Positions 51,192 through 58,090 of a stretch of DNA of 64,000 bases are shown piece after piece. The DNA comes from Erginobacter sp964587835 (GTDB lineage: Bacteria; Auribacterota; Erginobacteria; Erginobacterales; Erginobacteraceae): assembly GCA_964587835.1 (NCBI GenBank), contig CAZPMN010000010.1:13880-77879 (forward strand), in the 5' to 3' direction. The notes beneath the pieces were generated by a model, which was not told the origin of the DNA, ran no database searches, and saw nothing but the letters and a program-made list of their open reading frames with translations. Position 1 is the stretch's first letter. The number at the start of each line of letters is the position of its first letter. The translations under genes were made by a program, and so were the position numbers.

Positions 51192-52378
51192 ACTTCCACC
51201 GGATCCAGCTGGTCGACCGTTACCTGGGCGTTCCTCTCTGCGCTCTCTTCTCTCTCTTCTCGGGAAGAAGGCGCTCCCCCGACCTCTCGGCCGTCAACCG
51301 GATCCTGGTGGTGAAGATGCTGGGGGCGGGGAGCATCATCGTGATGACTCCGCTCTTCCGGAGTCTCCGCCGCCGTTTCCCCGCCGCCCGGATAGAATTC
51401 CTGACGATGAAAAACCAGGCGCCGCTGGGCCGTCTCTACGGGCTGGCCGAGAAGGTTTACGAAGTTGATTTTTCCTCGCCGCTCCGTTTCTTCGGCAGCA
51501 ACCTTTCGGTCATCCGGCAATTGCGGAAGAACCGTTACGGCCTGGTGGTGGACGCGGAGTTCTACTCCCGGTACACCGCGCTGCTCAGCCACCTGGCCGG
51601 GCCGGGTGCGGTGGTCGGGTTTCACAGCCGGAACATCTACCGGGGACGGTTGCGGGATATCAACGCCTACTTCAACCAGTACCGCCATATGACGGCCAAC
51701 TTCCTCGAACTGGGGATCCGGGTCGGTGCTCCGCCGGAAGACCTGCGCCTCAGTCGCCCCCGGCTGGACGAGGAGCTTCTCTTCCGGGTCCGGTCCGTTC
51801 TGACGGCTTCCGGCCTCGATCCGGCAAGACCCTATATCCTGCTCAATCCCCATGCCAGCGCCACCTCGCCGGCGATCGACCGGCGCTGGCCGGCGGACTA
51901 TTTCCGGCAGGTGGGGGACTGGCTCCATTCCCGCGGCTACCAGGTTATCGCGCTCGACGCGCCGGGCCAGGAAGAGTACAGCCGCCGGCTGGCGGATTCG
52001 AGCGGGGGGGCGATCCGCCGGCTGGAAGAGAGATTCGGCCTGGCCCGCCTCCTGGCCCTGATCGAAGGCGCCTTCCTCCTGATCACCAACGATTCGGGGC
52101 CGCTGCATATGGCGGTCTCCCTGGGGACACCGACCTTCTCGTTTTTCGGTACCGAGACCCCGGTGCTCTACGGCTATGATCATTTCCCCCACAGGTACTT
52201 CTGCCTTAACCTGGCCTGCAGCCCCTGCCTGAGCGTTCTCAACTTCAAGCGGGGCCGGTGCGAACTCGACCTCCAGTGTATGAAGGGTATTACTCCGGAA
52301 GAGGTGATCGCCGCCTTCCGGGAAGGGGAGGGGGAGCTGCGGAAGTACCGGGAACGGAGGCGGAATGAAGTACCGTAA
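51188..52378 (+). CDS. Family 9 glycosyltransferase (heptosyltransferase-like)
   Basis: A 396-residue GT-B enzyme of family 9. The N-terminal half has LVVKMLGAGSIIVMTPLFRS near residue 38 and the C-terminal half has NPHASATSPAIDRRWP near residue 220 and TNDSGPLHMAVSLG near residue 297. The Cys motif CSPCLSV to CMKGITPEEV near the end is common in ADP-heptose:LPS heptosyltransferases. With heptose activation genes at 57-63.6 kb, transfer of heptose is a fair guess. It overlaps both neighbours, so translation is coupled to the radical SAM genes around it. Confidence 0.9.
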   Translation: MNFHRIQLVDRYLGVPLCALFSLFSGRRRSPDLSAVNRILVVKMLGAGSIIVMTPLFRSLRRRFPAARIEFLTMKNQAPLGRLYGLAEKVYEVDFSSPLRFFGSNLSVIRQLRKNRYGLVVDAEFYSRYTALLSHLAGPGAVVGFHSRNIYRGRLRDINAYFNQYRHMTANFLELGIRVGAPPEDLRLSRPRLDEELLFRVRSVLTASGLDPARPYILLNPHASATSPAIDRRWPADYFRQVGDWLHSRGYQVIALDAPGQEEYSRRLADSSGGAIRRLEERFGLARLLALIEGAFLLITNDSGPLHMAVSLGTPTFSFFGTETPVLYGYDHFPHRYFCLNLACSPCLSVLNFKRGRCELDLQCMKGITPEEVIAAFREGEGELRKYRERRRNEVP

Positions 52379-53444
52379 GGGATTATACCGGATCGCCCTC
52401 CGCCGGGTCCGTCGGGGCGATCTGAGGTGGTTGTTCCGCCAGGCGCGGAAATATCGCCGGATCAGGCGGGCACTGGCCCGCCCGGATGGCCGCACCGGGG
52501 CCGGCCCGGTCATCGCCCATCTCTTCTCCACCGCCCGCTGCGATTCCCGCTGCGTGATGTGCGATATCCCCGCCCGGGCCGGGGGATACGAGTTCACCAC
52601 CGGTGACTTCCGCCGGATGCTGGCCGGGTTCGTCGAGCTGGGGGTCGGGGGGATCGCCTTCACCGGCGGCGAGCCCACCCTCCGCCCGGACATCCACGAG
52701 CTTCTCTCCTTGAGCCGTCGGGCGGGCCTCGAGACCATCCTGGTCACCAACGCCCTGACCCTCGACCGCCATATCGAAGATATCATCAGTCTTGGGATCG
52801 GCACGGTCAACGTCTCCCTGGATGGTGCCGAGGCTTCCGTCCACGACGCCATCCGGGGGGTGGAGGGCGCTTTCGCCCGGACCACGGCCAACATCCGCCG
52901 CCTGACGGAGAGAATAAAAGATTCGGGGGCCGGAACCGAGGTGGTGATCAGCTCCGTTCTCCAGTCGGCCAATTCTCGCCGGTCGGCGATCGACTCTTTC
53001 CTGCGGTTTGTCGGCACCCTGGGCGTCAACCGGGTGATCTTCTGTCCGGTTCACGATTTCAGCCTGAAGGATAAGAAGATCGAGGTTGGTCGAATCGAAA
53101 CCGACGGGGAGATCGGTGATTATCTCCGCCACCATCCCCGCCGGACCCTGATCGATAATTCCGACTGGTACCTCGGTCGGCTGGATGAAGTGATCAAAAC
53201 CCGCCAGGCCCCGTCCGGCTGCGTGGCGGGGTACACCACCCTCTTTATCGACTGGGAACTGAACCTCTACCCCTGCAAGGCCTACCTGGAGACCGGTCAG
53301 TCCCTGGCCAACCTCCGGCGGGACCGCCGGACCCTGGCCGAGATCTGGTACGGCGAAGAATTCAACGCCTTCCGGAGTTTCTGCCCCACCTGCCGGAAGT
53401 GTTTCCTGACCGTCAACCGCGAGTTCGACGGGGTCTTCCGATGA
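52365..53444 (+). CDS. Radical SAM protein with long basic N-terminus
   Basis: A 359-residue radical SAM enzyme with cluster cysteines 59, 63 and 66 in RCDSRCVMC and TGGEPTLRPD near residue 103. The first 45 residues are strongly basic (about 18 Arg or Lys) and amphipathic, which suggests binding to the membrane surface. The C-terminal region has CVAGYTTLFIDW, YPCKAY, LAEIWYG and CPTCRKC, a SPASM-like set. It overlaps the preceding gene by 14 bases and the next by four. Confidence 0.9.
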   Translation: MKYRKGLYRIALRRVRRGDLRWLFRQARKYRRIRRALARPDGRTGAGPVIAHLFSTARCDSRCVMCDIPARAGGYEFTTGDFRRMLAGFVELGVGGIAFTGGEPTLRPDIHELLSLSRRAGLETILVTNALTLDRHIEDIISLGIGTVNVSLDGAEASVHDAIRGVEGAFARTTANIRRLTERIKDSGAGTEVVISSVLQSANSRRSAIDSFLRFVGTLGVNRVIFCPVHDFSLKDKKIEVGRIETDGEIGDYLRHHPRRTLIDNSDWYLGRLDEVIKTRQAPSGCVAGYTTLFIDWELNLYPCKAYLETGQSLANLRRDRRTLAEIWYGEEFNAFRSFCPTCRKCFLTVNREFDGVFR

Positions 53445-54505
53445 GAAGGACCATCCTCTCCGGCCGCCGGACGGTAACGATCCTTGGGCGGGTTCTCCGC
53501 TGGCACCTCGGCCGTCTCCGGGGAGCGCGGCCCCTGCCGGTGGCGGTCGGCCTGTTCGTCACCAGCCGCTGCAACCTGCGCTGCCGGATGTGCGGGATCT
53601 GGCGGGATCCCTCCCCCCGCACCCTCACCTACGAATCCCTGGTCAAGCTGGTCGACGCGGTGGCGGACGGCTGCTGCTACTTCTCCTTCAGCGGGGGCGA
53701 ACCGCTTCTGGTCCGGGATATCGAGCGGATGGTGGCCTACGCCTCCGCCCGGATACCCTATGTCCACCTGGTCTCCAACGGCCTGCTCCTGACGCCGGAG
53801 AGATGCCGGTCCCTGGCCCGGGCCGGACTGGACGAGATATCCCTGAGCCTGGACGGCGGGGAAGTCTGGCACGACCGGGTCAGGGGAGGGGAGGGCAGCC
53901 ACCGGGCGGTTCTGGCCGCCGCCGCCTCCCTGCGGGAGCACGCCCCCGGCGTCAGGGTTGTCCTCAACACCGTCCTCTTCCCCGGGGCCGTTGACCAGGC
54001 CCGGATTGCCGTCGCGACCGCCCGGAGACTGGGGATGCTGATCAAGATCCAGCCGGTAAACCGCCACTACGAGTTTCCCGGAGCCGCCGGAGTGCCGGAC
54101 CGGCTGGACTTCAGCCGATACGACGAGAGGGCACTCGGCGCCTTTATCGACGAATGCCTTCGTGACCGCCGCGTGGTCAACAGCCGTTATTACCTGAGGA
54201 AGGTTCCGGACTACTTCGCCGGGAGGCTGAAATGCCCCCCCATCCACCCGCGCTGTCGTCTGCCGTATTTCTTCCTGGAGGCCAACCCGCGCGGGGCCGT
54301 TTCGCCCTGTATGTTCGCCACCGGCTGGGAGAGCTCCGTGACCATCGATGACCTGGCCACGGAACCGGGCCGCCGCCGTTGGCATAATCTCCAGGACCGA
54401 TTGACCACCTGCCGGCTCTGCGAACAGACGATGTTCATCTGCTACTGGGAGCCGATGATCCATTTCCCGTTGGTTAATTTCCTCAAATACGGAGTCTTCG
54501 GATGA
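53441..54505 (+). CDS. Radical SAM protein with twin-Cys region
   Basis: A 354-residue radical SAM enzyme with cluster cysteines 44, 48 and 51 in RCNLRCRMC and SGGEPLLVRD near residue 87. The C-terminal part has CRLPYFFLEANPRG, SPCMFATG and CRLCEQTMFICYWEP, then a hydrophobic end. I use the ATG at 53441, which overlaps the previous stop. The paired arrangement with 52365 echoes the coupled pair at 9815/10873. It overlaps the next gene by four bases. Confidence 0.9.
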   Translation: MRRTILSGRRTVTILGRVLRWHLGRLRGARPLPVAVGLFVTSRCNLRCRMCGIWRDPSPRTLTYESLVKLVDAVADGCCYFSFSGGEPLLVRDIERMVAYASARIPYVHLVSNGLLLTPERCRSLARAGLDEISLSLDGGEVWHDRVRGGEGSHRAVLAAAASLREHAPGVRVVLNTVLFPGAVDQARIAVATARRLGMLIKIQPVNRHYEFPGAAGVPDRLDFSRYDERALGAFIDECLRDRRVVNSRYYLRKVPDYFAGRLKCPPIHPRCRLPYFFLEANPRGAVSPCMFATGWESSVTIDDLATEPGRRRWHNLQDRLTTCRLCEQTMFICYWEPMIHFPLVNFLKYGVFG

Positions 54506-55989
54506 AGTCGTCGGAGCGGGGCCATCGGTTGGAAGATATCGCCGTCCGGGTGATGTATTTTTTTAATACTATGGACAGCTTCCTTCCGGCTTCGGTGGGA
54601 GCCTACCTGGGGGCTTGGTATTTGGCGTCACCGCCGTCTCAGGGAGCGTCTTTCCCCTTCGCACCCTTCGTCCCGAATCTTCCGATGGCTTTGTTGCTGG
54701 CGGCGGTGATCTGTTTTCTCCTGAAAGCGGCTGATTTCCATCCCCTCCTGATCCCCTTCTGTCTGGCGGGCCTGGCCTGGATCCTGCTTACCGGCCGCTC
54801 TGACCCGGCCGAACTGGGGACGCACCTGTTCTGGATGTTCATCCTCACCTCGGCTGTCCAGATAGTTTTTATGGGATTCCCGATGGCCCTGGCCGCCCGG
54901 TCGCCGCTGGTCCCGCTCCGGATGTATCTCAATTCCTTCCTGATTATCGCCCCGACCACCATCTCCCTCCCCCTTACTCTCTTTTACCAGGTTTTCACCG
55001 TGACCGCGGCCGGGTCGCTGGATCCGGCGGGGAATCTCCCGGAGATTCTGTTCCCGGCCGCCCTGGGGGCGGCCGCCCTGCTGGTCCGGCGGTTCCGCAA
55101 GAAGCAGTTCTTCCCCCCGACTTATCATCCCGATCCCGCCGGGTCGCTCTGCCGGAGGGTGATCATCCTCAACATCGACGGGCTCAGCCAGCGGGCCTTC
55201 GATTCGGTCGCCCCAAACTTCTTGAAGTCCCTGGAAGAGAATTCCGCCGTCGCCGTGGGAGGGGCCTACACGGTCTACCGCGCCCTGACCAACCCGGCCT
55301 TCGCCAGCATCCTCTCCGGAGTCGAGCCGGCGCGGCACGGGGTGATCAACAACAACTCCGGACAGTCGATCCGGACCGAAGCGCTGCCGGACATCGTCCC
55401 CGCCCGGCTGTACGGAAGTATGCACGTCCGGCATTTCTCTCGTCCGCAATGGTCCACCACGGTGGTCTCGCTGGTGGAGCAGGGCTACCGGAATGCCGAC
55501 GCCTGGCTGCGGGAACGGCTGCAGGCCGACCTGCTCGAACACCGGGATGACGTCCGGCTGTGGGTGGTTGATTTCAGCGAGGTGGACTACTCCGGCCACG
55601 CCTGGGGCAGCTACTCCCGCCGGATGAAGGAAGCCCTGCTCCGGCTTGACCGGTTGCTGGAAGGTTTCGTCGCCTGGCTGAAGGCAAACAATCTGTACGA
55701 TGACACCACCATCATCATCTCTTCCGATCACGGTATGTATATCGGGGAGCATTCTTTCATTCTCCATCCGGCGGAGGAAAGAGTCCCGTTGATTTTTTCC
55801 GGGCGGGCGATAGAGCCACGCCGGCTGGCCGGCAAGATCTCCATAATCGATATCGCCGCCAATGTCGCCTTTGCCCTGGGAGTCCCTTACTGCCGGGGTT
55901 CCGGCGGCCGGGTCTTCCCGGAGATCTTCGCGGAGTCCGGTCGCGGCCCGGCCGGTCCGCGGCAGAATGAAAGGAGAACTGAACAATGA
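54502..55989 (+). CDS. Membrane phosphodiesterase/phosphatase (type I phosphodiesterase fold)
   Basis: A 495-residue protein with about six hydrophobic segments in the first 195 residues and then an alkaline-phosphatase-superfamily domain of the nucleotide pyrophosphatase/phosphodiesterase kind. The first metal Asp is in ILNIDGLSQ near residue 222; the nucleophile Thr is in RALTNPAFASILSG near residue 257; further metal ligands are VDFSEVDYSGH near residue 355 and ISSDHGMYIGEH near residue 410. Known relatives cleave phosphodiesters or remove lipid-linked phosphate. In this operon it may process a lipid carrier or transfer a phospho-substituent. Confidence 0.85.
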   Translation: MKSSERGHRLEDIAVRVMYFFNTMDSFLPASVGAYLGAWYLASPPSQGASFPFAPFVPNLPMALLLAAVICFLLKAADFHPLLIPFCLAGLAWILLTGRSDPAELGTHLFWMFILTSAVQIVFMGFPMALAARSPLVPLRMYLNSFLIIAPTTISLPLTLFYQVFTVTAAGSLDPAGNLPEILFPAALGAAALLVRRFRKKQFFPPTYHPDPAGSLCRRVIILNIDGLSQRAFDSVAPNFLKSLEENSAVAVGGAYTVYRALTNPAFASILSGVEPARHGVINNNSGQSIRTEALPDIVPARLYGSMHVRHFSRPQWSTTVVSLVEQGYRNADAWLRERLQADLLEHRDDVRLWVVDFSEVDYSGHAWGSYSRRMKEALLRLDRLLEGFVAWLKANNLYDDTTIIISSDHGMYIGEHSFILHPAEERVPLIFSGRAIEPRRLAGKISIIDIAANVAFALGVPYCRGSGGRVFPEIFAESGRGPAGPRQNERRTEQ

Positions 55990-56924
55990 AATATTTCATT
56001 ACCGGCGGGGCCGGGTTTATCGGTAGCCATATAACGGACTCCCTGATCGCGGGGAATCAGGTGACCGTTTTCGACAACCTTTCCTCCGGTCGGGAGGAGT
56101 TTATCGCGGCCCACCGGGGAAAGAAGAACTTCAATTTCATCCGGGGGGAGGTCGGCGACCTGGAGGAACTGGTCGCGGCGATGGCCGGGCACGAGACGGT
56201 CTGCCACTTCGCTTCCAACCCGGACATCGCCCGGGGGGCGGTGGAGACCGATCTCGATCTCCGGGAGGGGGCGCTCCTCACCTACAACGTTTTGGAGGCG
56301 ATGCGGCGCACCGGTACGCGGAATGTGATCTATGCTTCCGGGAGCGGGGTCTACGGGGACGTGGGCGAGACCCCGACCGCCGAGGATTTCGGTCCGCTCC
56401 GGCCGGCCTCGATGTACGGGGCCGCCAAGCTGGCCGGGGAGGCCCTGGTCAGCGCCTTCTGCCATCTCTTCCGCCTGCGGGGGTTCATCTTCCGGTTCGC
56501 CAACGTGGTCGGCCGGCGGCAGACCCACGGGGTGGGGTACGACTTCATACGGAAACTGAGGAACGACGGCGCGAAGCTGGAGATCCTGGGCAACGGGCGG
56601 CAGAGCAAGTCTTATATCCACGTCTCCGACGTGGTCGAGGCCATATTTTTCGTCTTCCGCCGCGCCCCGGAGCGGGTGAACATCTTCAACGTCGCCACCG
56701 ACGACTACATCGATGTCGCCGCCATCGCCGACATCGTCATCCGGGAGATGGGATTGGAAGGGGTCAGGATTCACTACGCCGGCGGGGACCGGGGCTGGAA
56801 GGGGGACGTTCCGGTGGTCCGCTTCGACCTGGACAAAATCCACCGCCTGGGCTGGGCGGCCAAATTCGGTTCAGAGGAAGCGGTCCGGCTCTCCATTCGG
56901 GAGATGCTAGAAGGTATAAATTAG
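55986..56924 (+). CDS. NAD-dependent nucleotide-sugar epimerase (extended SDR)
   Basis: A 312-residue extended SDR with the Rossmann motif TGGAGFIGSH at residues 5-14, FDNLSSG near residue 30, YASGSGVYGD near residue 114, and the YGAAK active site near residue 138. It is most like UDP-glucose 4-epimerase relatives and GDP-sugar epimerases. AGGAG lies upstream, and the start overlaps the previous stop by four bases. It is the last gene of the operon. A GCGGC-GCCGC hairpin follows the stop codon, without a T-run. Confidence 0.92.
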   Translation: MKYFITGGAGFIGSHITDSLIAGNQVTVFDNLSSGREEFIAAHRGKKNFNFIRGEVGDLEELVAAMAGHETVCHFASNPDIARGAVETDLDLREGALLTYNVLEAMRRTGTRNVIYASGSGVYGDVGETPTAEDFGPLRPASMYGAAKLAGEALVSAFCHLFRLRGFIFRFANVVGRRQTHGVGYDFIRKLRNDGAKLEILGNGRQSKSYIHVSDVVEAIFFVFRRAPERVNIFNVATDDYIDVAAIADIVIREMGLEGVRIHYAGGDRGWKGDVPVVRFDLDKIHRLGWAAKFGSEEAVRLSIREMLEGIN

Positions 56925-56981
56925 CGGCTGCGCCGCAACCTCGTAGCGCAGGACTTCAGTCCTGCCCAGGTTAAGCAGGGT

Positions 56982-57032
56982 TAACCCTAATTATTCACGA
57001 AAAATTTTATTTTTCGTGAATAATTAGGGTTA
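56982..57032. repeat. Perfect palindrome, 23-bp arms, 5-bp loop
   Basis: The arm begins TAACCCTAATTATTCACG and ends in five A; the loop is TTTTA; the other arm is the exact complement. The arm resembles the IS1380 end (CCCGAATTATTCAT against CCCTAATTATTCAC). It could fold as a stable hairpin in RNA and would stop transcripts on either strand. Confidence 0.9.
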
Positions 57033-57240
57033 TGGGTTGCAAGGCAGCAACTTAGGGATAGAGAAGTTTTAAGTTTATAATTGCACTCTGCTTTTTCGAA
57101 TAACTGACTTCGAGATTTGTCTTCCTTCCCCAAAGCTGTGGAAATTAGCCAATTAACTTGGCAAGATATTATCAGCCAAGATGTTATGTACTTAAACCTT
57201 ATTTCCTTCTCATTGATTTCCGGACAACCTGATTTACACT

Positions 57241-57266
57241 AGCCCGATTTATGAATAAATCGGGCT
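57241..57266. repeat. Perfect palindrome, 11-bp arms
   Basis: The arms are AGCCCGATTTA and TAAATCGGGCT around TGAA. It is the same family as 63921-63948, and the outer part matches the IS1380 terminal repeat. Confidence 0.9.
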
Positions 57267-57285
57267 AAAGCCCTGCGCTACGGGA

Positions 57286-57314
57286 TTATTTACAATTCCG
57301 AAACAGGCTATATT
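57286..57314 (+). promoter_or_regulatory. Possible promoter of the heptose genes
   Basis: TATATT at 57309-57314 is a good -10. TTATTT at 57286-57291, 17 bp upstream, is a weak -35. Transcription would start about 20 bases before the ATG at 57340, which has AGGGAG upstream. Confidence 0.35.
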
Positions 57315-57339
57315 TCGACCGAAGGGAGCTGATTCATAT

Positions 57340-58041
57340 ATGCAGTGCGTAATCCTGGCCGGCGGTAAGGGGAGTCGCCTGGGCGGACTGACCGCTGAAA
57401 TCCCCAAGTCAATGGTTCCGGTGGCCGGCCGCCCCTTCCTGGAAATCCAGCTCGATCTCCTGCGGCGGTCCGGGGTCGAGGAGGTGGTGCTCTGTGTCGG
57501 GCACCTGGCGGAGAAGATCGAGGGGCATTTCCGGGACGGCCGAGACTTCGGGGTCCGGCTGGCCTACAGCCGGGAAGAGGGGGAGCTGCTCGGGACCGGG
57601 GGGGCGCTCCGGCAGGCCGAACTGCTGCTCCGGCCGGAGTTTCTCCTCCTCTACGGCGATTCCTACCTGGATATTGACTACCGGTCGGTTTTCGACTATT
57701 TTTCTCAAGCCGCTCAGCCGGTACTGATGACCGTCTTCCGGAATGACAACCGCTGGGTCAAAAGCAACGTGGTCTTCCGGGACGGGATGGTAGCGGCTTA
57801 CGACAAGGGAGGCCGGGACCGGGGGATGAGATACCTTGACTACGGCCTCTCGGTCTTCTCCCGGGACATCCTGTCGGAACTGCCGCCGGCGGGGCCCGGC
57901 GGCCTCGATGAACTTTTCCACAAGCTGGCCCGGAAGGGGAAACTGGCCGGGTTGGAAGTCACCCGGCGCTTTTACGAGATCGGCACCCTGGAGGGCCTGG
58001 GAGACCTCCGAAGTTACCTGAAAGGAATACAGCTTCAATGA
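57340..58041 (+). CDS. hddC: Sugar-phosphate nucleotidyltransferase, probably heptose 1-phosphate guanylyltransferase
   Basis: A 233-residue nucleotidyltransferase with the N-terminal LAGGKGSRLGGL loop and the PKSMVPVAGRPFLE motif (residues 23-36), and the metal-binding LYGDSYLDID near residue 105. Length and motif fit the HddC branch that activates D-glycero-D-manno-heptose 1-phosphate with GTP. The other three enzymes of that pathway lie downstream (60393, 62240, 62969). Another nucleotide sugar is possible if judged alone; the neighbourhood makes the heptose reading likely. Confidence 0.82.
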   Translation: MQCVILAGGKGSRLGGLTAEIPKSMVPVAGRPFLEIQLDLLRRSGVEEVVLCVGHLAEKIEGHFRDGRDFGVRLAYSREEGELLGTGGALRQAELLLRPEFLLLYGDSYLDIDYRSVFDYFSQAAQPVLMTVFRNDNRWVKSNVVFRDGMVAAYDKGGRDRGMRYLDYGLSVFSRDILSELPPAGPGGLDELFHKLARKGKLAGLEVTRRFYEIGTLEGLGDLRSYLKGIQLQ

Positions 58042-58090
58042 AGGGGAAAACCGGCCTCCGGGCTCACCGGCGCCCCCCGGCGAAAAGCTT

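Larger units (their letters stand above)
56925..57339. other. Gene-free stretch with palindromes
   Basis: This 415-bp gap separates the radical SAM operon from the heptose genes. It holds an 18-bp palindrome (GCAGGACTTCAGTCCTGC near 56949), the long palindrome at 56982, an AT-rich part without open frames (57040-57240), the palindrome at 57241, and a possible promoter at 57286. I see no RNA gene. Confidence 0.6.

Noticed and set aside
51113..53029. 638-codon minus-strand open frame across the radical SAM operon
   Set aside because: It runs opposite three genes with clear motifs and overlapping starts; its sequence is of antisense type, rich in Arg, Pro and Gly.
56982..57032. Palindrome as a classic rho-independent terminator
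   Set aside because: The stem is AT-rich in the centre and no T-run follows the second arm; it may still stop transcription, but it is not the canonical form.
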